From Myxococcales bacterium (GTDB taxonomy: Bacteria > Myxococcota_A > Polyangia > Nannocystales > Nannocystaceae): a stretch of DNA of 64,000 nucleotides. The position numbers and the translations under genes are program-made. The stretch spans positions 1 through 64,000 of the forward strand of contig JACKDW010000015.1 in assembly GCA_020633295.1 (NCBI GenBank). The letters run 5' to 3'. Each line of letters begins with the position of its first letter. Positions within the stretch are counted from its first letter, which is position 1. The notes below the pieces were generated by a model. That model was not told the origin of the DNA. It searched no databases and saw only the letters and a list, made by a program, of their open reading frames with translations. This document shows positions 45,501-51,651 of the stretch, piece after piece.

Positions 45501-47217
45501 CGAGCATCCGCTCGAGCGCCGCGAGCCCGCGCGCGGGCTGACCGAGCTTGTCGCGGCACAGGCTCGCGACGCGGCGGTACAGCGAGATCCGCTCGTCGAC
45601 GTCGCCCGAGTCGTCGTCGGCCGTGCGCATCAGGATCTCGATGACCTCCGCGATGCGACCTTGCCCTTCAAACAGGTTTACAAGGTCATCCCAGCGCGAG
45701 CTCGTGATGTACGTGTCGCGCAGCGTCGCGGTCGCGACCGGGTGGTTCGGATCGAGGCGCGCGACCTCCTCCCACACGCGGGTCGCCTCGTCGTGGCTCT
45801 GCAGCTGGTCGCTGTAGAGCCCGCCGAGGTAGACGAGCATCTTGATCGCCGCGTTGGGGTCGACCATGCTCTTGACGCGACGGTGCACGATCTCCGCGAC
45901 CTCGGGCCAGCGCTGCGCCGCCTGGTAGAGGCTCGCGAGCGCCGCGAGCGCCTCGTCGACGTCGCCGTGGTGCTCGAGCACGTCGTTCCAGCTGGCGATG
46001 TGCTGCTCGACGTCATCGAAGCGCTCCTGCATCAGCCGCGCGATCTGGACGCGGATCTCGAGCGCCGCCTCAGCTGGCGCATCGGTCAGCTGCTCTCGGA
46101 GCAGCTCGATCAGCGCCTCCCACTCGCCGCGCAGCTCGTACACGCGCGCGACCATGGCCCGCGTCTGGCGATCGCCGGGGATGACCTCGAGCGCCTCGTT
46201 GAGGCGCGCGAGCCCCTGGTCGGCGTCGTTGAGCTCGTCGAGGTAGATCGCCGCGATGCGCCGCAGCATGTCGGTCTGGCGCTCGCGGTCGCCCTCGCGC
46301 TGGGCCGCGTCGACGAGCCGGCTGTAGACGCCGAGCAGGTCGTTCCAGCGCCCGGCCTTGCCGTAGGTCTCCGCGAGCGCGTCGAGGCTCGCGTCGTGTC
46401 GCGGATCGATGTCGAGGATGCGCTGCAGGGTCTGCAGCGCCATCGCGTCGAGGTGCAGCTGATCGCGGTACACCTCGGCGATCTCGAGCAGCCGCTGGAT
46501 CCGATCCTCGCGGTGCTCGGGCTCGTCGGGCACGCGCTCGAATTGATCCTTGAGCAGCTCGACGAGCGCCGTCCACTTCTCGCCGAGTCGATACAGCCGA
46601 CGCAGCGCGGTCGCGGCCCCCTCGTCGTAGCCGTCCTCGCGCAGCACGCTGCGCCAGACCTCGATCGCACGGTCGACGCTCCCGAGCTTGTTCTCGGCGA
46701 TATCCGCCATCTCCTGCGCGAGCTGCAGCCGGAAGTCGGCGTCGTCCTTGTTGGCGCGCCGCGCCTGGACGAGCACCTGCATCAGCTGCGCGGCCTCCTT
46801 CTCGCCCGCGTACACATCGCGATAGAACGCGAGCAGATCGGGGTCAGCCGGCTCAGCCCGTCGCACGCGCCGGAAGTACGGCTCCGCGAGCTTCGGGTCG
46901 CTGGTCTTCCAGATCGCGAGACCCGCGAGCAAGGCGACCGCGTTCCCGTCCGCGTTTCTCGGCGCGCGCTGGGCCGAGACCTTCGCGGCGTTGACGATGT
47001 CATTGGACGGGGCCTCGTCGACGATCAATCGACCGAGCACCGCAGCCGCAGCGTCAAGCGAAGCAGGGTTCTTCTTCGCGTCCGCGCGGGCGGCCTGCAG
47101 GTCGACGTCCCCCACCGCCGCGACCAACGACGAACGATCAGCATCGCTATCGTCGCCGGTTCCATTCGCGTCGAGAGAGCGCAGGTAGTTGAACAGTGCA
47201 GAGCGGAGTTCGGTCAT
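36508..47217 (-). CDS. Giant TPR-repeat protein (about 3,570 residues)
   Basis: Predicted 3,569 residues from ATG 47217 (MTELRSALFNYLRSLD), which starts the recognisable protein. A frame open to 47286 is GTG-free and unlikely. Almost the whole length is helical repeats of the tetratricopeptide/HAT kind, about 34-38 residues each, with characteristic endings such as LEVRPGHDEARAQLE and YEQLERWEALVD-type motifs (EAALDEL, WTALVELLKDQ). No signal peptide, membrane helix or enzyme motif was seen. A cytoplasmic solenoid that gathers protein partners is inferred. Codon use is typical of the genome, so no sign of transfer. Myxobacteria have similar giant TPR proteins, some implicated in motility or sporulation, but no role can be assigned. 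The long antisense frames across the gene are a by-product of GC-rich codons. Confidence 0.93.
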   Translation of the reverse strand: MTELRSALFNYLRSLDANGTGDDSDADRSSLVAAVGDVDLQAARADAKKNPASLDAAAAVLGRLIVDEAPSNDIVNAAKVSAQRAPRNADGNAVALLAGLAIWKTSDPKLAEPYFRRVRRAEPADPDLLAFYRDVYAGEKEAAQLMQVLVQARRANKDDADFRLQLAQEMADIAENKLGSVDRAIEVWRSVLREDGYDEGAATALRRLYRLGEKWTALVELLKDQFERVPDEPEHREDRIQRLLEIAEVYRDQLHLDAMALQTLQRILDIDPRHDASLDALAETYGKAGRWNDLLGVYSRLVDAAQREGDRERQTDMLRRIAAIYLDELNDADQGLARLNEALEVIPGDRQTRAMVARVYELRGEWEALIELLREQLTDAPAEAALEIRVQIARLMQERFDDVEQHIASWNDVLEHHGDVDEALAALASLYQAAQRWPEVAEIVHRRVKSMVDPNAAIKMLVYLGGLYSDQLQSHDEATRVWEEVARLDPNHPVATATLRDTYITSSRWDDLVNLFEGQGRIAEVIEILMRTADDDSGDVDERISLYRRVASLCRDKLGQPARGLAALERMLELKPGDPLTAHEVLPIYREQQDWDKLVAAYEVLLDAADDDDERLEYIAAIRDVALHKQELPEVALTWAGRAYKLRPDDVVLRAGLESAAERCDGWDRLIRLFEARLASDDCDPYERLELLDKLAAVSRDRLNDPQAAERYLKQILDLEPGNEAALASLEDLYTDFELWEQLVAIFRVRLESSDGIDGRLTMLRRIAALQEEQIGDFQAAVATMEEILLLAPTDAGALEGQSRILRKAGDWRQLAHVLEQRIGFMDPTEAQIPLLFELSKVYGERLHESDKAIDGFLKVLEYEPDHLPTIDALEHLRRSDASVALRVVRGLLPYYRSVKDRVKEAEAMEVIANHEPDPGVRRLQLTELLDIYQRMSGREVEALRVRLSLFVTEPLDATGRARLRKEARDLEQLPMAASAFDRAIDHISARINKAENAGREVKESDRALRRNLRIELGSLYRDYLDQPESAERVYKAILAEDESHEEAYESLELLYRARSAHEELVNLYRRRADAIFDADEQRKLLERIVKLARHALDDKTIAIRTAEELLDLEPDDISTIELLAAMYEESDNKDDHFALEELYGRWLDLIDDEELQRQIWCRRAALRKNKLDDVFGAVELLRAVIEQDERHQRARELLEELLDKNEVKLQVATMLEPIYVQLDDHESVIRVLQVRRESAEAMGQGDEAVNFLLQIAQIEEIDLNNRERAFETLRQAYLMDPRRTDTRTEVQRLGLDLEKQRTLVEIWQAAIDRTEDNNLKIDLLSRMSAILDDFLGDVDGARQAYQQLVVLDPPDVSLVEKATRALVRLHREAEDYASLVDALRGQLRFIEDPAGQVATSLEIARLLEEQLEDLVGASTAYYEVLDYDPENTDALDALERLFVTLEDWEQLCDVLRQRVEVVEDDFEKTRLWRKIGEVQRDKAENLHAAIEAYQWIIDINMSDAETRTAIEAMIELNARLERWPDVEEELRRLTSMVDSDVERAALLERTAQVVGDQLLRYPDAVELLYEVLAIDPMHEQARERLKGLFEHESVRARVVEILKPLYEAEQDWTALVDLEERQARTLSRPERVDALIGIAETYEIRLENSERAFNILCGLMMDAGEMPQLPEIIARVERLGQAPERAEALLAAYQETVDNVLDAEVMLQVLRNMGAVSMGRLNKLDEARSAYERVVELEPGDTRALDALELIYVSEDDQEALAELLVRRAEQTFDEARREELWIRAAELFAGELGRTEDAIDLYERLSPETQGRPRVQEKLEALYEKTERHHDLATFLERRIDELDQSELVAVRIRLARLHAGQLANAEEGLRHFAEALRLSPAEALETGELTRYLENGEIRAQVIEVLEPVFVEIADWDRVIQIQHLRLEEAEAPEDQAVVLAKIAEIEELSLGDAEKAFSTYGRVFRLRPGDAGCRRHLDRLARALAKVPEYAKLLTDYLEEEVPGDDRDEILDVVREAAELWVQLAQHRAAVPLYERLLAARPDDPDVFPRLETALRAAEMWAELADAYWQEADGSLDETRQVEVLLRLSQLALNVIVDDAMAVRAFRRVLEVRPGHDEARAQLEGLLERTEQWEALVDALRERQNRTEDLSARADVMLRVASLQDQRLDQPADAIDTLATALMETEGSAVVVQELETIAATREDQRERVFGLLRPIYEDQNNVDRLVGIDEWKLTVADDPETRHQIYREMATLLEPGPDGQAHAFRVLVRALSEPGPHDVTSSLDAELSRLARELHALESLSRAMIEAAESRSLEEERERRVELLVQAARFLLDTGENEPAVEILRGALGVIEDHLEALRLLDDALIRTSRFEELVGVIEQRVRIAESDGDRLELTRRLARLHEDTLANEGQSIAAWRQLLDLEPQDGEALRRLRAAYESNGSTHELIEILERQIDNALDPDERRGLRRDLANIHHRAGNRPAEIDALRELLLEEPGDDAAMESLAKALFEEERYRDAAEVMLDRANAAEADGRRAELLLEVARVYAGPLGDTLTALGHYEGVLMADSGQVGAINDLVTMANQPDDHEAVAALVLPHLDQRGRYKELATVLEARSRLAQDPIEATEALNHLAQVRWERLHDPEGSLEAYNQLMDRVVGEDLEPVLSQAARLSVHLGRADAHVDALARRSTNPNLDPQARVLIAMSAADIAEEIMGDKARALTLLAPLVESGLADGELCKSVERLARSLGDKPLMAVALRQLSNLADGGQERAEILVRLGDAELGAGNKQAAMEAYRDSLDVIPGFAGAVAGLERILELGGSEGATPEVLDSLERAYQDAGNKPGLARLTRTRLETAEGSELLRLLEQLGHLIDEGGGKPRESLEVWGNLMMRDAENESALRRVVELASERSLLSDAIHFMAAAIDAAQEQKRPCFALCIATTRILLEQIGDPTTALRALRPALAENPDSAEALQLQIISARAAGDLEVLHEALTRYAGQLDDPAVAVNFWGEAADVAGRQGQLDRMRGDLEQLIELDESNEAAWHKWLEVLAQTEAWADLAEGLERRAMITEKDDERHILRHHLARILVDRLDRVDDAVTTYNDMLASRPDDLEVMAELEVLLRRHERWHDVRDVLERKAEHVSGEDRVATLEELARIVAVQLETPPDAIEIYHRILGEHPGHPAAQQALEELLTKAERWTELAELKESRIAQLRDEAAGSEAAARELLDTTLALALLLANRMSEEVRARGLLDEVLLADPNNVSALLCLARVQEVTGEQEAMVETLGRAMAMEPSGPVGAELHVRMSKLAETPESRREHLEAALHMDPQNLAAAELLLELSREEGYWEQVAYLLALVASFERDATLKRKLDLERADILIERLAQYEDALQALAPIYQEVQDDAEINRRIADALFESDRFEESMGMYNWLVQVGGSSGRRDKRQAQFLTRLARIELHLGTEGADPLQRLKDAYRIDTTNAETLITLADLYAAQGEWKESLKLARTMLLQNVDRSGLIRRGDIYMRLATAHVELDETPKAISMLRRGKQEDPDHPEIEPLLEQLKS

Positions 47218-47486
47218 AGGAGCTTCGGGGTACCGAGGAACGCGCGCGGCGTTCCCCTCGGTGCGATCAGCTGGCCTGGGCCCCACATGGTCGCCAAGAA
47301 AGCGGTTTGAATCCAGGTCGCAATCGCGTCATACCGCGGATTGCGAGCCGATGGTGACGCGAGTTCCGGGGGCCGTCTGCCGGCCGCCTCCGGTGCACCC
47401 ACAGCGCGCTCACGGGGTCGCGCAAACGACACCCGTCTTATCTTAGAGGCCGCGGGCGCGCGTCGTTCCAAGGTTGACGACTCCGC
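47218..47486. other. Intergenic stretch between the TPR gene and rlmB
   Basis: About 270 nt upstream of the TPR gene and downstream of rlmB. An AT-richer patch (TCTTATCTTAG near 47436-47446) may mark a promoter for the TPR gene. No gene or hairpin convincingly seen. Confidence 0.4.
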
Positions 47487-48356
47487 TCACGCGATGGTTG
47501 CGAAAACCACCGCAGCGGCCGCTGACACGTTCAGCGATCCGACCTCGCCCGCCCCCGCGATCGTCGCGAGCCAATCACATCGCTCCCGCGTCAGTCGCCG
47601 GATTCCACGGCCCTCGCTGCCGAATACGACCACGAGACGCTCGGGGAGGCCTTCTGCGCAGATCTCGCGGAGTGGGCGACCGTCGACGACCGTCCCGATC
47701 GACCAGTATTCGGCCTGCTTGCAGACGTCCACCGCGCGCACGAGGTTCGTCTCGACGATGAGCGGGAGGCGCTCCGTCGCGCCTGCCGACGCGCGAACCA
47801 CCGTCGGCGAGAGGCCGACGGCACGATCGCGCGTCCAGAGGACCGCAGTCGCGCCGAAGAATTCCGCGCTGCGAATGATCGCGCCCAGGTTTTGCGGATC
47901 CTGCACACCATCGAGCGCGACCAGAAGTTGTCGTCCCTGCGCGGTGCGACGCTCGGGGATCGTGCCGTCGAACACGTCCTCGATCGAGTACAAGCGCGGC
48001 GGGGTCGCAATCGCGACGATTCCGCGCGCGAGCCCCGGGGCTGCACCGGAAGCGCGCATCGTCTCGGCCAGCGTGTCGTGGTCGACGAGCTCCACCGCGA
48101 GGCCGAGTGCGCGTGCGCGCACCAGCAACGGCTCGAGCGGTCGTTCACGCTCGCGCTGCACGAGTAACGAGCGCACGCGCTGGGCGTCGCCTGTCAGAAG
48201 TTCGTGCACGGCGCGCTCGCCGGGCACGAGGTAGTCACCGCGCGTCGCTCGGGACGCGCGAACCCGCGAGTCACTCGGGTGGGCGGACGCGCGCTGCTTC
48301 CGACGCCGCGGGTGTTTCTGTGGCGGGCGTGATTTCGGTCGGGACAAGACGCCCAC
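47487..48356 (-). CDS. rlmB: RlmB-type 23S rRNA 2'-O-methyltransferase (TrmH/SpoU family)
   Basis: Predicted 289 residues from GTG 48356. An Arg/Lys-rich N-terminal extension of about 40 residues precedes the SpoU-sub-bind domain (YLVPGERAVHELL). The SPOUT catalytic domain has motif 1 (DPQNLGAIIRSAEFFG), motif 2 (VVFGSEGRGI) and motif 3 (GSLNVSAAAAVVF). By family it methylates G2251 of 23S rRNA. The exact target cannot be read. Start is uncertain. GTG 48356 lies inside the end of the LpoA-like gene and overlaps it by 86 nt, while GTG 48227 would remove part of the first domain strand. AGGG stands 6 nt before 48356. Confidence 0.9.
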   Translation of the reverse strand: MGVLSRPKSRPPQKHPRRRKQRASAHPSDSRVRASRATRGDYLVPGERAVHELLTGDAQRVRSLLVQRERERPLEPLLVRARALGLAVELVDHDTLAETMRASGAAPGLARGIVAIATPPRLYSIEDVFDGTIPERRTAQGRQLLVALDGVQDPQNLGAIIRSAEFFGATAVLWTRDRAVGLSPTVVRASAGATERLPLIVETNLVRAVDVCKQAEYWSIGTVVDGRPLREICAEGLPERLVVVFGSEGRGIRRLTRERCDWLATIAGAGEVGSLNVSAAAAVVFATIA

Positions 48357-50124
48357 GTTCTACCCTGAGGACCGCGGCCTGGGGCTGTGCATGTTGCGCA
48401 GCATCCCCGCCGGTCGGCACATCCGTCCAGGCTGCGACCAACGCGCGCCAAACGAGCCAGGCCTGATCCCCTGGCGGCTCGCCGATCATAGCGAGGTACT
48501 CAGCCGCGAAATCGGCCGCTTCCGGTGATGGCCAAGCCGCGGGCGCGACATAGACACCGTCGAGGATCTCGTGGCCACGTCCGAGGTCCCGCGCGCTGAC
48601 CCCTTCACCGGTCGTCATCACGATGAGTCCGGGCGCACCCGGTCGATCCACCGTCACGCCGTCGCGTCCAAGTTGCCGCACCACGAGCTCCATCCGCGCG
48701 ACACGATCGGCGATGATCAGCACTGAGGACCCCGATCGGAGCGCGCTCATGGCCGGTTCGAGGATCTTTTTGAAGGACGTCGTCGATGGAGGATACTCAA
48801 GTATTTTCAGTGATTTCGATGGCAATAAATCAAGTTTTGATTGAATACCATCGGCGACCCGGCGCCCGTAGACGGTTGGCGGTCTCAGCAACACGACATC
48901 GACCAAACCACGCGCTTGCGCCAGTCCCGCGAGCGCCTGCCCGCGAGCCTCGAGCGTCGGCGCGACACCGCGAATTTTCTCGCGTCCTTCTCCGGGGATC
49001 ACGAGCTCAGCCGCGCCCGCGACCGTGTCCGCGGCCGCCGTGATCCCGTCCGGCGAGATCGGGCCCACGATGATTGACGCGCCTCGCTCGAGCAGGCGAC
49101 GGGCTGCGGTGCGAGTCTTCGCCGGGTCGGAGCCAGTGTCCTCCCACAACACCGCCCAATCGGAGTCCCCCGAGCGACGAGCCAACACGCGAACACCCGC
49201 CTGCACGGCCGCGAGTTGCTCGTCCGCGAGCGCCGCGAACCGACCGCTTCGCGGCAGGAGCACACCGATGGACGCCGCCTCAAAATGCGTCGCGCACGCG
49301 TTCACCCAGTCGGGCGCGTCGGTAGCCGCGCGGTGACCGGCACGAGTCAGGAGGCACGCGCCGGCGTTCGTCCCGGGGACACGCCGCGCGAGCCCCTCGA
49401 GGGCGTTCGCGTCGAGGCCGCGGGCGAGTCGCGCGATCTTCCGCTCGCAGTACAGCGCGGCCGCGCTGTCGTCGCTCGCTCGCTCGCGCCAGCGCGCATA
49501 GGCGAGCGTGGCGTCGGCCTGCTGACCGGCCCGCTCATGGGCCATCGCGCTCGCCGCGATCCAGTCCATCTCCGGGATTTGCCCGTTTTCGAGCAAGGCC
49601 TTCAGCTCCGAGAGCGCGAGCTGAGGGTCGCCACCCCGGGCCCGCGCGAGCGCACGCAACCGCTGCAGCTGGACGACCATGCCGAATTCCTTGGGCTCGA
49701 GCACACGACGAGCGCCACCGGCCGCGTCGAGCGACGCCAACATCTCGTCGGCCATTCGAATGGCGGCGTCATCGGCCCCGTTGATGTACGCGTGACCGAC
49801 CTTGGCCTGGACCGCCGCGAGTCGGAGGTTCGTGGGCGGATCGCGGGCCAGCAGCTGGTCCGCAGCCGCGACGACCGCAGCGCCGCCAGGATCTTGATCC
49901 GAGGCGCTTCGAACCCGCTGCCAGTCGCGCTCGAACGCCGGATCAACCCGGACGGGCTCGGCCGTCGGCACGCCGCTCTCGATCCCGTGCCGCGTCTGCG
50001 GCGTGCGGGTCTGACAGCCCGGGAGCACCCCGCCCGGGAGCAACAAACCGGCCACGGCCCACGCGACGCCCCGCCGCCAAACCCGGTCGCGCGTGGCGTG
50101 GTTGTCCTCAGAGCGGGGGCTCAT
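48271..50124 (-). CDS. LpoA-like lipoprotein with periplasmic-binding-protein fold
   Basis: Predicted 617 residues from ATG 50124. Signal peptide with lipobox LPGC (AGLLLPGGVLPGC). The first half is helical, with TPR-like segments. The second half (from IGVLLPRSGRFAALADEQLA) is a branched-chain amino acid receptor-type fold, as in the LpoA activators of penicillin-binding proteins and ABC-type receptors. Overall arrangement fits LpoA: helical N-terminal domain and a type I binding-protein C-terminal domain. It may stimulate a peptidoglycan synthase, but this is not certain in myxobacteria. The end overlaps rlmB. A very AT-rich codon patch at 48787-48851 encodes GIQSKLDLLPSKSLKILEYP. The protein sequence across it is continuous and ordinary. 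Confidence 0.85.
   Translation of the reverse strand: MSPRSEDNHATRDRVWRRGVAWAVAGLLLPGGVLPGCQTRTPQTRHGIESGVPTAEPVRVDPAFERDWQRVRSASDQDPGGAAVVAAADQLLARDPPTNLRLAAVQAKVGHAYINGADDAAIRMADEMLASLDAAGGARRVLEPKEFGMVVQLQRLRALARARGGDPQLALSELKALLENGQIPEMDWIAASAMAHERAGQQADATLAYARWRERASDDSAAALYCERKIARLARGLDANALEGLARRVPGTNAGACLLTRAGHRAATDAPDWVNACATHFEAASIGVLLPRSGRFAALADEQLAAVQAGVRVLARRSGDSDWAVLWEDTGSDPAKTRTAARRLLERGASIIVGPISPDGITAAADTVAGAAELVIPGEGREKIRGVAPTLEARGQALAGLAQARGLVDVVLLRPPTVYGRRVADGIQSKLDLLPSKSLKILEYPPSTTSFKKILEPAMSALRSGSSVLIIADRVARMELVVRQLGRDGVTVDRPGAPGLIVMTTGEGVSARDLGRGHEILDGVYVAPAAWPSPEAADFAAEYLAMIGEPPGDQAWLVWRALVAAWTDVPTGGDAAQHAQPQAAVLRVERGRLVPTEITPATETPAASEAARVRPPE
48787..48851 (-). other. AT-rich codon patch within the LpoA-like gene
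   Basis: About 65 nt with only about a third G+C, in a gene and genome otherwise very GC-rich. Codons such as TTA, ATA, AAA, ATT and TCA appear together for GIQSKLDLLPSKSLKILEYP. The reading frame is unbroken on both sides. Confidence 0.85.
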
Positions 50125-50247
50125 GCCGGCCAACCATACGGGCCGGTTCCGCCCACGCCCAAACAATTCGCCGCCTCGCTCCCCGCGCACTGCGGGTCAC
50201 GCGGGCGCGGTGGTCGAACGCCGAGCATGCTATACCGTGGGCGATTC

Positions 50248-51585
50248 ATGGACTTCGACGAGGGCGAAGAGCCGGACGACTCCGGCTTCGGCGAGACCAG
50301 CCGTTACGCGGCCCACCTCGACCGAGGGTGGTCTTTGCTCGATCGCGGCGACTTCGACGCGGCGCGCAATTCTGCGCATCACGCACGGCGAATTCGACGC
50401 GAGGCGCCTGACGCGGCGGTCCTACTTGGGGCGATCGCGCTCGCCGAGGGAGATCCCCAGGAGGGTCTGCGTTGGTACGACACCGCGCTCGAACTCGACC
50501 CCGAGTACTGCGAGCCCTACGTCGCGGCCGCCCAGATCTCCTTCTTCGACCTCGGTGATCCAGAGCGAGCGCTCGAGTACTGCGACGAGGCCCTCGAGAT
50601 GGCCGTCGCCAGCGCCATGGAGACCCTCGATCTTCACCTGCTGGCGGCCGAGTGCGAGGTCTCGCTCGGCCGCGATAACGACGCTCAGGCCCGGCTTGAG
50701 CCCCTCGCCGAGCACCGGCTGATCGAGTCGGTGCTCTCACAGCGCGAGCCCGCCGGCGCGGGCGGAGACTCCGACGAGGTCGTCGTTGACCGCAGCGAGG
50801 CCGCGGTCGAGCCGGAGCTCCAGCACGACGAAGACGGGGAGCTGCTCGACCACGATGAGCGCGACCTGCAAATCCAGCGCGTCCTCCACTTCTGTCTGCG
50901 CATGTGTCGGCTCTGGCTTGACCTCGCGCACGTCGAGAGCGCGCTCAAGCTGCTGCGCGTCGTCGTCGACCACTACCCGAGCAACGCCGACGCCTGGCAC
51001 CTCCTGAGCGAGGCCGAGTTCCTCGGCAACGATCCCCGCGCGAGCTGCCACGCCGCGCTGCGCGTCTACCGACTCGACGCGCAGATGAAGCCGCCCGACT
51101 GGGTCCCCAGCGCCGCGCAGCTCAACCGCAAGATCATCCAGACGCTGGGTAGCTGCGCCGACGAGGCCCTGCGCGAGCTCAGCCGGCGACGTCTCGCGCT
51201 CGTCCTGCTCATCCACGACGTGCCCTCGATCGAGTTGATCCTCGAGGGCGTCGACCCGCGAATCCCCGCGCTCGCGCTCACGACCCGCGCGCCTCCGCAA
51301 GACGGCGAGAGCGAGGACGGCGCGCCCCTGCTGACCGGTCTCGCTATCTACCGTCGCAACATCATGCGACTCGCGCGAAACCCCGAGCAGTTCGATCAAG
51401 AGCTTCGCTTCGCCGTGCTCGACGAGCTCGCGTCCGCGCTGCAGTTCTCCAATGAACGCCGTATCAAGCTCGGGCTCCCCCCGCTGCCGGCTGCCGGTGA
51501 CGACGAGGAGGGCGGCGGGGACGCCGAGGACGAGGAGCCTCGGCCTGGTCGCGAGCGGCGTCGGCGCAAGCGCATGCACTCGTGA
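50248..51585 (+). CDS. TPR protein with degenerate zincin-like (PF06262-type) domain
   Basis: Predicted 445 residues from ATG 50248 (an ATG at 50227 is possible). TPR-like helices cover about residues 20-150 and 210-280 (WSLLDRGDFDAARNSAHHAR, WYDTALELDPEYCEPYVAAA), with an acidic insertion between. Residues 300-410 resemble the Zincin_1 metallopeptidase family: LALVLLIHDVPSIELILEGV, LTGLAIYRRNIMRLARNPEQ, then FAVLDELASALQF. In active members the last motif is HExGH. Here it reads DELAS (392-396), so both histidines are gone and activity is unlikely. The tail is Glu/Arg rich. Convergent with dnaE. Function unknown. Confidence 0.85.
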   Translation: MDFDEGEEPDDSGFGETSRYAAHLDRGWSLLDRGDFDAARNSAHHARRIRREAPDAAVLLGAIALAEGDPQEGLRWYDTALELDPEYCEPYVAAAQISFFDLGDPERALEYCDEALEMAVASAMETLDLHLLAAECEVSLGRDNDAQARLEPLAEHRLIESVLSQREPAGAGGDSDEVVVDRSEAAVEPELQHDEDGELLDHDERDLQIQRVLHFCLRMCRLWLDLAHVESALKLLRVVVDHYPSNADAWHLLSEAEFLGNDPRASCHAALRVYRLDAQMKPPDWVPSAAQLNRKIIQTLGSCADEALRELSRRRLALVLLIHDVPSIELILEGVDPRIPALALTTRAPPQDGESEDGAPLLTGLAIYRRNIMRLARNPEQFDQELRFAVLDELASALQFSNERRIKLGLPPLPAAGDDEEGGGDAEDEEPRPGRERRRRKRMHS

Positions 51586-51651
51586 CGGGTCGTCACGCGG
51601 GTCGCGGCGCGGCACACCTCGCGTTGACTTCGATCGCGTACGGTCCGCGCG

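Noticed and set aside
36472..47310. Three long plus-strand open frames of 939, 1,355 and 1,256 residues opposite the giant TPR gene
   Set aside because: Their Arg/Leu/Val-rich sequence has no recognisable domain and they lie exactly under the TPR repeats, so they are shadows.
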